Origin: Brachypodium distachyon
Lineage: Eukaryota > Streptophyta > Magnoliopsida > Poales > Poaceae
NCBI RefSeq assembly: GCF_000005505.3
Contig: NC_016131.3
Coordinates: forward strand, 9,073,501-9,137,500
Direction: 5' to 3'
Length of the DNA: 64,000 nt
In this document: positions 13,101-24,500 of the stretch, piece by piece
Numbering within the stretch: position 1 is the stretch's first letter
How the letters are laid out: every line of letters begins with the position of its first letter
Translations under genes and position numbers: made by a program
The notes under the pieces: generated by a model
What the model was told of the DNA's origin: nothing
Database searches by the model: none
What the model saw: only the letters and a program-made list of their open reading frames with translations

Positions 13101-13498
13101 TCACCACAGTCCACAGCACACTTCACACAATATACTCCCAATCTAGACATAAATGTACTTGTGCAGATCGCATTCTTCACAGACAGAAAGGTGAAGCGAC
13201 TGAATTGCGAACAGATCAACACGGGCGCTTGAACGCCACACCTACGGTTCTAACCCAATTACCCTAGAATAAGAGTTCAAAAACAGTTGAGATACTAACT
13301 GGTACTAATAGCATGACCGCAAGAAACGCAGTTCCGCACATCAAACCGTCGCTACACCCCGCAACTGCAGATCTTAATCTGATCTACATAAACGACGCGC
13401 GAGAAGGGAAAGTAGAACTCCTCACCTACGGCGGCGGCGGCGGCGGCGGCGAGGAGGCAGAGCGCGGCCAGGGAGGCCGTCGCGCTCGCGCGCGCCAT
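10181..13498 (-). CDS. GAUT3-like alpha-1,4-galacturonosyltransferase (GT8), 589 aa
   Basis: Eight exons: 13498-13426, 12909-12878, 12792-12732, 12641-12598, 12413-12076, 11999-11642, 11534-10947 and 10456-10181; all phases close (1770 nt). Residues 1-24 are an Ala-rich hydrophobic signal or anchor, as expected for a Golgi type II glycosyltransferase. A coiled stem region follows (GKYSLWRRENENEKADSN, then KAMGQVLSKARDQLYDC), whose wording matches GAUT3 better than other GAUTs. The GT8 catalytic domain is in the last three exons: LFLDDDIVVQKDL (metal-binding Asp residues near 414-416), GAVETCGESFHRFDKYLNFS, CGWAYGMNMFDLEEW, and the C-terminal HYNGNMKPW near residue 551. Known role: transfer of galacturonic acid during pectin (homogalacturonan) synthesis in the Golgi; GAUT3 itself is poorly characterised. 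The N-terminal part is shorter than in Arabidopsis GAUT3 (~680 aa). Confidence 0.93.
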
Positions 13499-13559
13499 TC
13501 CCGGGACCGATCTGCGAGAGCACGCAGGCGCTGGTCCCGGAAAATCACCCCTCGCTCCT

Positions 13560-16500
13560 AATGGCGGTGGATCATATCTCGACTGGGAAGGGAGAGTGTT
13601 CCTTGGTGCGATGCCGTGGAGAAGGACGAGGCGGAAGCGGAACAAAGCCGTCGTGTGGGGCCCAAACGAAAGGGGAGCACGGGTACGCTGCAACTGCAAC
13701 TGAGACGGGCTGGATGGGCTGGGCCCAAGGACCTAGAGCGGTTAGCTGGGCCGAAATCTAAGGGACACAAAAGCGACTTTGAAGACGGGGTACTCTTAGG
13801 TCTAAAAAAAACTTCCTCTAAAAAAAAGGTCTAAAAAAACTAAGAAAAGGTTTTTCTTTTTGTCAAGACAAAAAACCTATATGCTCTGTCCAAGACAGCG
13901 TCTACTCTTAGCCCCCGTCTTGGCATGTGTGTGTTTTACACGCTCGGGATATTTCTTGCATTCAATAAAGTCAATGTGTGATTTTTTTTCGGACCCGTCG
14001 GTGTCATAAACCCTAACCCTAAGCCCTCTATCCATCCTATCTATTTAAAGTGGTATTTGGATCTTCGATCATATTAACACAAATTCTTCGTGCCTTTTAT
14101 TTTGTGAGTACGCAACATTGTTGCAACATGTCTCATGTGATGGTGTAGAAAATCATTCAAAGATAATTCAGCATTTCAAACACGCTCGTGCGACAAAAAA
14201 TCTAGTTGTATTAACTCTCCATTTATTACAACCAGAACATTTTAAAACAAGAAAAAAAATGCAACATACAAAATGATCGCATGAAGCAACGAAGAAACAT
14301 AAATTCAACTCTTCATCGTAGAGGTCCATAACCATTGCAACCCATTTCTTGTTTACACATCAAATGCTACATGTGTCTATAGCATTAGAAACAACCTAGG
14401 CAACATATAATAAAAAGAGTAAAATGCAACCGCATTTTTAAAAGCGCCAAGTTAGTTCCATATCTTTGAAAATGCAAGTTTGTGTCTCTAAACTATGTCC
14501 AGTGGTTCTCCACCTCACCGGCAAAGCCGAGGCAGACGACACGGGCCACTGCTGTGAGATTGTGGGCGGCGGACGACGATGTACGAGGCATCGCCGGAGT
14601 CACTTTCCTCTTCCCTCTATTCAGCACCAACGAGCTTGTCGATCCAATCCAATCGCTGCAAGTTAGGTTGAGAAAGGAGAAGTAAAATGTACCAACTGTT
14701 GTGGTGGCAGAAGTCCCGCCAAGTCTGGATGAGCCAACTTGACATGGATCAAAGCGTCATGCCAGCAGGTCAATCGAGCACAAACACAGTTAGGACCTTT
14801 GATAAACCACTAAACATAGTTTAGGGGCTCGAACATGCATTTTAAAAAACATATGACTAATTTGGCACCTTAAAAAAACATCTTGGGATGAGAAACGAGA
14901 ACTTAATAGTCGTCCGTCTTAATTTCCTTGTTACTCCAAACATATTATGGAGTGAGTATAATTTTCTTTTCCTTGTTACTCCAAACATATTATAATTTTC
15001 TTTTCAAAAAGGAGGTTGAAACTCCGGCCTTTGCATCAAATTGATGCACACAAGCACAATTTTTGAGTTATTTAAATAGTTTCACAAAATGAATACATCC
15101 ATCAACAACCAACTCGACCAATCTATGTCTATAAGCCTGACGAAGGAATAGTCATTATCGGAACCGTATGCTCCGACCGCATACCACCGTCTACCGTCAA
15201 AATCCGGAGGCCGGACACACCCGATCAAGCAAACCCTCAACGTATACGCACCGAGTAAGTATTTTACTATATGTTGCTCACACGTGTGTGTTTGAAACTT
15301 CGAAAGGCGACAAAAAAAATATCGTCATCTCTAGGTTGGAGATTTGTGCAGCTAACGTGCTACACATAAGGTACATCATCATGCCGGTCCTGTCGGTCAC
15401 TCTGACGGGAACCATGGTCCTTTTCGTGGCCAAACATAATTCCTGACAAGAATCTTATCCGGGAACTGTTCCTCGATTCGAGCCTCTTTTTTCTTCATTT
15501 CTGTACATCGATCTAGAACTCTCACTACCGGTCTTCTGAAATGCTGTAATAAAAGAAAACCGTCTTCTCAATTTCTGAAACCCGATAATTAACCCTACTG
15601 CTCGGTGTAAAGTCTGTCTTGGCAGGACACCGCGGCCCAACTCCGGGCCGCAGCTCAAAGCTCATCGGAGCATCCGCACGTACTTGGCGCAGAATGTCCA
15701 AATCAGACTCATAACTAGCGAACCTGCTCCGGCCGGATTCATAGTCTAATTAAAGAGCATCCAAGTGTGCAGTGCACGCAAACTGTAGATCGATGCAAAC
15801 GCAAGCAATTTACGAGCTATAGCTAAAGGAGAAAACGAGATGTCAACCAACTCGAAATTAGTTTGGTAGAGATGATTGGTGCCAGCCAGACACCGTCCAA
15901 CTTACGAGTAGTTAGATTCGATCGCTGTGCGATGTCCTTCCTTTGGCTTTTTGATCCTGGAGTTGGAATGGCTTCGGCTTTGGCTCGCTGGGCAGCACTT
16001 GTTGTGTGCATTCGCATCCTTTTGCTTCGTTCGCCCACCCAGAGAGGCCTGATCGAGGTGTTTGGTGAGCTGGTCCTGTGCTGCTGCCGCGTACTTTGCC
16101 CACGCCAAGCGACGACAAGGGCGGCGTACTAACAGCTAGCTGCTCAGAAGTCAGAAATACACTCACGTACTGCTGATTGTACGTTCCCCTGAGATTCCCT
16201 GTGATTCCGGTCAATGCTTAAGCCTATATATGTGTCTCCTTTTTGCCAAAGAGTCCAACATGTGCGAATGGGTCGTAACTCGTAAGCTACAAAAAAAAAT
16301 CCGAAGAGACAGTGTAGTTGCCGATTCTCTGCTCGTCGTTTTTATCTAGCCCTGCTGAGAAATAGACAAATGGCACTGCAGAAAAATCTGCGTCATCTCT
16401 CGAAGTCGAAGGCGACAATCCAGCGCAGTTGGCCGTAGCCATGACACGATTACAACGGTATATGATTGATACTGATCATGACGCGGGTCACTATAGTCTA

Positions 16501-17907
16501 TAGAGAATCGCGTGCACGCGTCAATAATTAAATTCTGCGACTTGATTTGGGGTCCTCGATATAAATACGTGCATGATCCACGCATGCTTCTTAATCAGGT
16601 GGTAAATCGACTGACCGACCGACACCGATCAAGGGACACTTTGCATGCCAATACCCACCAGATGATCATGGTGTAATAACGGATGCACATGTTTGCCTGC
16701 TCCGAGCGCGCACGGTCTGGAGAGAACACGTGCAGGAGCTACCTAGTGGAGAAACAAAAGGCACCGCTCGATCACACATCATCATGATCCAGAATTCCCA
16801 AGATTCCCTGCAGGGCAGACCACGACAGCCATGATCTGACGCACGAACGCATGACTCCTACACACTCCCAAACCCAAAGTCGTCCCCAAGTCCAAAACCA
16901 AGACGGACGTATGTGCCATGCATTAATTCAGTGCGTGCAACAACCGAGATGGCGACTTGCCGCTGTCTGCTACCAAACCCTTCCAAGTTCCGACCGCTCG
17001 ACCTCATCTCGTAGCTTAGCGCTAGCCACAGCCACACTGTTGCTGCCGTCCACCACCCCGACCGCTTGGGCAAACAAGAGACGGCTCCTCTGCCTTTTTC
17101 TTTCTCTTCATGACCACGACTTGAGTAGTGCTCGTACGGAGTAGAACCCAGAGGCACCACCGACGGTTTAAAAACCGGAAAGACTTTAGAAGGAGGAGAA
17201 ATAGCATGCCATGTGACGCAATCCAGTCCAGAGGATTTTTTTGACAGCAAAAACCCTCTTTATTTACTTGTGGTAACCAGCGTTGCATCGTTTACATCGT
17301 TTAATAGAAGAGGGATTAAGCAGGGGAGGGAGAAAGAGACCAAGTACCAATCGGTCTCAGGGTCTTGGAAGCAACTCGGACCGATCGACCGGGTCCTACT
17401 CGTACCGAACGGCCTAACCCCGGGACCCGCGGGTCCGAGCGTCCAACTTTGTTTGTGATGGAGGAGAAAAAATTTGGCCATGATCGAGCTCTGAACGAAC
17501 TGACACCGACGTGCCCGGCCGATTGTAACCTGTATTTTATCGGGAAGCCCGATTCCTCATCTGATTCCTTCTGAATCCATCGAAAATATCTCATGTGAAA
17601 ACACCGCGTAATGTATGACCCCCTAGCAAGGCCGGTCCAGACGTTTGATTCGCCCGTTTTAGCCAAGTGGTTCCTTTCTTGACAGCATGCATGAGGCATC
17701 TAGCAATGGAGCATGTAGATCTAGATGGTTTAAAAGATGAGCCATCGGATCCCTTCTCATCTACAGATCCTTCCTCCAAATAAAATCAAACCTATATGTT
17801 ATTCATGATGTTCGATTGGATCTGCTGTCAAGATCGATGGATAAGATTAGCTCCAATAGCGCCTGTATATGTCTCCATTGACCACAGGCTCACTGACATG
17901 TTAGGAT
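13560..17907. other. Intergenic region without recognised genes
   Basis: The proximal part (13560-13800) is probably the GAUT3 promoter. Beyond it I see AT-rich, repeat-poor DNA. A small direct duplication (TTTCCTTGTTACTCCAAAC at about 14922 and 14968) is the only clear structure. The open frames around 15.9-17.7 kb lack family features and splice support. Confidence 0.5.
13720..13752. promoter_or_regulatory. Two TGGGCC (site II type) motifs upstream of GAUT3
   Basis: TGGGCC occurs at 13720-13725 and 13747-13752, about 220-255 bp upstream of the GAUT3 start codon. Such site II motifs bind TCP factors in many plant promoters. The motifs are visible; the regulation is inferred. Confidence 0.3.
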
Positions 17908-17916
17908 TAGTTTTTA

Positions 17917-18368
17917 GAGAAAACTATTTTTTTCGTCCCTCAAATTGTCGAAAAGTTCGCTTTTCGTTTCTCAAAAAAATTTCATACTTTTTTCGTCCCT
18001 CAATTTTCAAAACCGGACACTTTTAGTCCCTCAGTCCATCCAAAGTGGTTTTCCTATCCCACGTGTCTGGTTTTCGCATAGTTTTTTTTCACTTAATTTT
18101 TTTTCCAATCAAGATATGAATGATGCAGATGGATGAGAAGTACAACCAGAGCCTGGAAGAGATCCAGAGCACGACGACGGCCAATTTCAATAGCCTCGGC
18201 GGTCACGGGATTAAACCGGACACGTGGCTAGACAAACCACTTTGGACAACCTTAGGGACTAAAAATGTCCAGTTTTGAAAGTTGAGTGATGAAAAAAATA
18301 CGAATTATTTTTTAGGGACGAGAAATGAACTTTCCGGTAAGGTGAGAAATGAAAAATGTACTTCTCTC
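17917..18368. mobile_element. Mutator-type MITE with long inverted repeats, 9-bp duplication TAGTTTTTA
   Basis: 452 bp flanked by exact 9-bp direct repeats TAGTTTTTA (17908-17916 and 18369-18377), the signature of Mutator-like elements. The terminal inverted repeats are roughly 150 bp and imperfect. The left arm runs from GAGAAAACTATTTTTTTCGT through CCAAAGTGGTTTTCC; its complement appears between about 18205 and 18368. The short centre has no coding capacity that I recognise. Confidence 0.8.
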
Positions 18369-18377
18369 TAGTTTTTA

Positions 18378-20450
18378 CGTACTATGTCTCAGTAAACTCG
18401 GAGTTATCTCACTACTGGTAAGTCACGAGATTCTTTTACCCAAACCATTGATTGGGTGGTCCTAATGACCTATCCGGGCAGTTCTTGATTTTTAAGGCGG
18501 CGCCTATCCAATCCAGTTAGGTCCATGTCAGAAACTGGCTTTGTCAATCCTTCCATTGCACTGTTTCCCTGGCACTGTACTTCCTGCAACGATGTTGATA
18601 TGATGCTAGCTGTAACTAACTAACCAGTCAACGTTGCTTCTTCCTCTTCACATCTCAGATCCAGTAGACGTTCTGACCATGTCTATGCATATAACTTCTG
18701 AAATTTTAAATCTATTTTGTTGTTAGGTCGATCCGTGAGATTAAAAGCAAGCACCAATAATAAACAACGCACCATGCATATGTCACCTAAAAATTAAGCA
18801 CTGAAGCTTCATGTGAAGATACCCTCGGAATCATTTATAATTAGTGAACCAGCCATGTGCGTCATCGATCTGTCCGTGCAAAGCGACGACATGTTTGGAT
18901 TACCCGCGTAGATTTTAACCTAAAGAGTCTGAATTCGACGAATCCTTAGGGCTTTTCAGGCGATTGGGTTCATTAAACAACTCATCCATGGTTCACGCAT
19001 CTCGTTCCATATAAGTATTACAATCTGTATGCACAAAATTAAGAAAGCACAACTTGCAACTTTGCAACAGCTTCCATAATGTTTGGTGGGCACTACACTA
19101 CCTAGCTAACGGCGGCATTATTCAAACGAGAGGTCAATTGCACTGTGGCCTTGAGTGATTAATGCTGCAGGTTTTTGACTTGACCGTGTAATTAATTAGA
19201 CCGTGGCGAGATTGGTGCGAGTTTTACCAGTTCGTAACTACTCCTCCTACTAGGTTTTAACCTTTTGTAGCAAAAGGGAAAGGGGGTCCTGATGAGCCTT
19301 TTATAGGTGGGTGACCCTAGTTAGGCAAGATGGATTCTTTCATCCATGTCATATTGTGTATGTCCCCTTTTGATAGGGAGATGTGGATGGATGGATCATG
19401 GATGGAAGGTGTACCAAAAGAAAATGCCATCGCTTTGCGTGTATCCATGTTCTCAGGAACCTCAATAATTTGCTCCCACTCGCTCTCACGCACACTACTA
19501 GCCCGGCCCCGGACAATGCCGTGCTAACAACTTGTCTAAATCAGAAACAATATCTCCTAACAACCCAGAATACCACGGTCTTCGGGCACCTAACCTCTTT
19601 GTTAGTTTCTGATGGTCCTACGATTCCTCTTCTCACCGATCCATCAGTACGTTTGGCTGGAAAGGTCAATGCCCCTTCCCTTTTCATTTCTTTCCTTCAC
19701 ACGTCTCACCAGAAAAAGGGAGCACACCAGTGTAGTACAGCCAATTATTTCAGGAAACTATCAAGGGGCAATTAACTCTATCCAAATGAACAATAAATAA
19801 TCCTTGCAAAGTTGGCAGGATATATAATGAAGAGAGCTTCAAAAGAAGAACATGCATGAGAAATGTGATTTTGTGAAATAAAAAATGAATCATGCATACC
19901 GACACTTATTGAACTGTATGGCAAGGCAATCAGATACTTAAATTAACCCATCGCCGATTGCTGTAGCACAGCTTCTGTTTTCAGAGTTCACAACATGTGT
20001 CCAAGGAACGACAACGACAGCACCCATGACCCACCGGAAATCCGGTGGACTCAAAAGGCATACCTGCTCCTCCTACCTTAGCAACGCCGCCATGCACCTG
20101 ACGGTCCTGACCTACCTGAACCGCAAAAGCCGCTTCGTAGATTTGCAATAACAATCAGCCTGAGTGCAATTAGAGCTTATCTTACTCTCTCTATTTCGAA
20201 GTGTCTGTACTTTTGGGGTAGTTTTAATCAAAATTCATCAACTTTGAGCGATATTTTAGACAGAAATACCAAAATATGTAATACCGAACAAATGAAATAA
20301 ATGAAGATGTATTTAATAAGTGCTAATGATACTAGTTTGGTGTTGAACATATTGGTGCTTTCCCCCCACAAAGCTAGTCAAAGCTGTCAGAGTTTGACTT
20401 AAAACAACCCAAATATACAGACGTTTATAAACATAGAGTATCTTTTTAAA
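18378..20450. other. Intergenic region without recognised genes
   Basis: No gene seen. Around 20180-20440 there is a degenerate MITE-like stretch starting TTACTCTCTCTATTTCGAAG with AGTCAAAGCTGTCAGAGTTT near its right side, as in larger Stowaway relatives, but I could not fix its ends. Confidence 0.4.
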
Positions 20451-20980
20451 GGGTATTCGGTATTTACCAACCAAAAATTGTCCCGATGTCCAAATGCCAC
20501 TCAAAATTTTGGGATTCCAAATCTACCACTTAAATTTTGCATCGCGTACAAATTAACCACCACATTTTGTTGACCATCAAATTTCTGATGAAAAGATAGT
20601 TTTGTCCCTAGTTACTATGTTGATTTTCCCCATACGATGTGCTATCAGGAAACTTTTCATTCCAATTTTTTAACATGATCAAGTTTGGAATAAGTTTCAC
20701 CAAGAAAACAACAACAACATTAATTTTGGATAAAAAAAATAAAAAATCTAGGAGCTAGCACTTCCGCTTAATTAGCTTAAAATCACAATTTTTAGAAAAC
20801 TGATAACTGAAAGCTTCTATACGGTCAACTAATAGTCAACTGATTGTAGTGGTTTATTTGTATGCGATGCAATTTGAGTGAATTGGAAGCCGGCAATTTT
20901 GAGTGGTATAATTGGAAGTCTGAAATTTCGAGTGGCATTTGGGCAAATTCTGGATGGCAAATACGAAATTTTCTCTCTAT
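20451..20980. mobile_element. MITE with ~130-bp inverted repeats
   Basis: The left arm begins GGGTATTCGGTATTTACC and contains CCAAATGCCACTCAAAATTT. The complement of the right arm contains CCAAATGCCACTCGAAATTT and TTTCGTATTTGCC. The flanking direct repeat TTTTTAAA (20443-20450 and 20981-20988) is 8 bp but low-complexity, so the class (hAT or Mutator-type) is uncertain. No coding capacity. Confidence 0.6.
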
Positions 20981-21432
20981 TTTTTAAATAAGTATTTCCA
21001 TGGGAGTCAAAATTAAATATGGAGATTGACAGATGCATTTACGAATGTAAATATTGTCAGTCACGAATACCGAGTGAGTCGAACATGGACGAATTCAATA
21101 ACGCTTATTTAGCAGAAGGTAAACCATGTATAAAAATAGAGATAATGTGTAGTTGGTGTGAAGACCTATCTTAAAGATAATTGCTCTTACGATGTTATTC
21201 ACTTGGTGTGAAGACCCATCTTAAAGATAACAACTGCTTCATTGCAGGAAGTATAAAAATATAGATAAGGTGAAGTTGCAAATCTAGAGGTGAATTGTGT
21301 CGAAAAACTTTGGATGTTTAAACATGTCCTCCTACAGGGACCTGTTTGTGATAAAAGGCAGAGCCGGGGAGTGGAGGTGGAATAAACCCTGACCCGTGAC
21401 CGTGATGACCACTACCACTGTTCCTCCCTTTG

Positions 21433-21438
21433 TATAAA
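21433..21438 (+). promoter_or_regulatory. Probable TATA box of the NPF gene
   Basis: TATAAA lies about 160 bases upstream of the ATG at 21595 and is followed by a purine-rich leader without another ATG in the last ~70 bases. The assignment rests on position and motif only. Confidence 0.45.
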
Positions 21439-21594
21439 GAGAACCGGGTAGGCAGGACACTCCCTCCAGTCTCATTTTTGCTGGTACCAGAAGGAAAACA
21501 CACACCGACCCGGGAAAACAGGGGAGCAAGAGACAGACAGAGAAAGAGCAGCTGCTGCAGCTAGCAGCGGCAGCTGGGAAACAGAGAGCCAAAA

Positions 21595-24500
21595 ATGCGC
21601 AGCGGCGGCGGCGGCGGGCGTGAGGACGACGAGGCCGGGCAGAAGCTGAAGAGCATGGACGTGGACAAGATGGAGAACGGCGCCGACGACAGCCCGCGGC
21701 CGCTCGTCAAGTACCACGGCTGGAAGGCCATGCCCTTCATCATCGGTACGCATATGACGCAAATTTTGCTCCAGTCTCTGAAGAAAAGAGTACTACTCGT
21801 ACAAATGAAATTTTGGTGCGAGAGCATGGCTGAGTGGTTTGAATCTGCGTGCGGCAGGGAACGAGACGTTCGAGAAGCTGGGGACGCTGGGCACGTCGGC
21901 GAACCTGCTGGTGTACCTGACGCAGGTGTTCCACATGCAGAGCGTGGACGCCGCGACGCTGCTCAACGGGCTCAACGGCACCACCAGCCTCGCCCCCATC
22001 GTCGGCGCCTTCCTGTCCGACGCCTACCTCGGCCGCTACCTCGCGCTCGCCATCGCCTCTGTCGCATCCCTCATCGTGAGTCCTCCTCCTGCCAAGCAGA
22101 TCCAGCTCCTCAATTTCCTCCTTTCTCGCTACTCCCTTGGCTGCAATTGTGATCGAACCGGCGGCGTCCATGCCATTGGGCTGATCCGCCTCCGAATTTG
22201 GGAATCGGATCGGGATTCGAGGCGGATGTCGGGTGCCGGATTTGGGGGTTGGAGTCTCGCGGCACTGCTACCCTGTACTGTACCGCAGTTTCCATTCTCG
22301 GGTTCAGATTCAGTTCTCCTCTCTGGTTGGGCTGGGAGTTGGGACTGTAGATCGATGGGAGTTGGTGGCCTGTCCTGTGACTTTCGACTTGGCCGCCTAC
22401 TACGCCTCAGCTCAATTCTTATTTTTATATCTTCTGCGTCGTTTGGAAAAATTATGGGCGGGCGGCACGTGGGACGATTCGACCGCGTGCTTTTCCTGCT
22501 CTGCTCTCCGTGGGAGTATTTGTTTGGTCGCAAATGTGGGTTGGGATTATGAGTAGTGCGATTAGATTTAGAGCGGTGTCAGGGACAGTATACAGGTGTT
22601 TTACGAGTACTTCTCTTTGTTCTTGCGGTAATGGCGTTTTACGAGCTTAATCGGCAGATTTTTCAGGCCATTTATTAGTCGGTCTGATAGGTGGGCCGGA
22701 TCCCACGGCTCGTATTCGCTGATGTTAAGCAACTGCTGAACGTTTCGATGTGTCAAATAGGTTGTTGAGTTGAATTGGTGCTAAGTAGACGCTCTTTTAT
22801 TCTTCTTCTACGTGTTAACTACCCGATTAGCGTGTTCTACGTAGGCGCCTGATCTAAATACTAATCTACACCATGATGATGATGACGCCGTACCAAAAAG
22901 AAGGCGTGACAAAGCGGCCTAATCCAAACATAGCGGCGCAGCAGTGTAACTCATCATTACCGCTCCACTAACCCCTGAGTGTTAATTAACGGGAGTCTAA
23001 TTATTACGTGGCTAGCTAACTAGGAGTGCTATGTTATTTTTCCAAGTGAGTCGTGCACAGCACATCTAAGCTAGTAAGCTAAGCAAGGCTGCTAGCTGCT
23101 CCCCACCACGTCTCCATGATAAGATCTGAGCCCTGGACTATAATTGGTGGAGTAGTACGTGCTCCAGCAAGTAAGATATTGTTAAAGACCCAGCCCAAGC
23201 CAAACACATGTGCCTGTCCCATTTTCGAACTCGACCATCATATGTCAAGACGTAGTGTGGACTACTAGTATAATGCCAATTTGTACTCAACGTCTACCCT
23301 CCACGATTCCTCTACCAACTTGCACCGCTATGCTGAATGCCGGTACAAACAACCAAACAAACAAGCTGGTTCCTTGTGATACGGATCTCAGCGCCTTTCT
23401 CAACGAGGGAAACCTTCGGGTTGGTGGTGCCTTGGTAGTGGATCACCTCACCTCCTCAACCACACCGACCGTGTGCACCGTGCAAGAGCCGAAGCAAAAT
23501 CCCTCTTCCCCCTTTTGCCGTTTGGTTAAAGCTCCATCTTACCAAAAACAAGGCCGATATAGCACGTGCCGCTTGTAAAAGAGCTCCGTCTATTACACGT
23601 ACGACTGAATTTTTAAGGTGAATCGTATGGCTGGCTGCTGGGATGGTTGACTGAAATTTAAGGAGCGCATGAGCAGTCAAATGGTTTCAGAGGTTTGGAA
23701 ATGAAATTCATCCATCCCTCCTGTAGAGAATTCGAGGTGGACCTAACACACTACGAGAGGGTCTATTCACCTATACCAACTACTTTGGTGTAGTTGATTA
23801 GTCCCTTTTTATTTCTACTTACTTAGTGCAAGCTTCCGGGCGGCAGAGCCACTCACGTAAAGCAAGTCTTGAATCCGGGCGGCTATGCCACTCACGTTGA
23901 AACAAGACCGTTGTGATTCCGGGCGAATCCGCTCACGTTAAATCACAACTTATATGCACTAAGTACTTAGAAATAACAAGGCCTCACCGGGAGACTTATA
24001 TGAACAAAGTAGTACTATATTGCTTTAGGAATATTAGTACAAGAGAGAGCATACACACCTTACACTTGCTCACACCTTGTTCTCCACCTTCTTCACTTCT
24101 TTATTCTCTACTACACAAGGTGTGAGGCAAGAGCCTCTATTTATAGGACTACATGGCCATTGGATCTTTGACATGTATCAAAATCTTAGCCATTGATACA
24201 AAATATCTAAAACCTTCCACACACTTCTACATAAACATCTAGATACTACAAGGTTTCCGATTTATTTATTTTAAACTCCTATTCTAGAGTATTCCAAAGC
24301 TTCTTCATGCATATCTAAACACTAGAAGGTTCCCTCTTTTATTTATTTTATATTTTAGAGTATTCCATAGTAATGTCTTCTTTCTTGTAATATTGAGAAC
24401 ACTCTAGAAGCTTGCATTGTATTCTCCAACACCTCCTTATCCGGATGTACATGCATGTAGAGTACTACGGAGTGTATGTCTATCTGTCTTTTGTCAGTGG

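Noticed and set aside
23832..23949. Short spaced repeats considered as a CRISPR-like array
   Set aside because: Only three copies, palindromic and variable in length, within a solo LTR in a plant intron; no spacers or cas genes.
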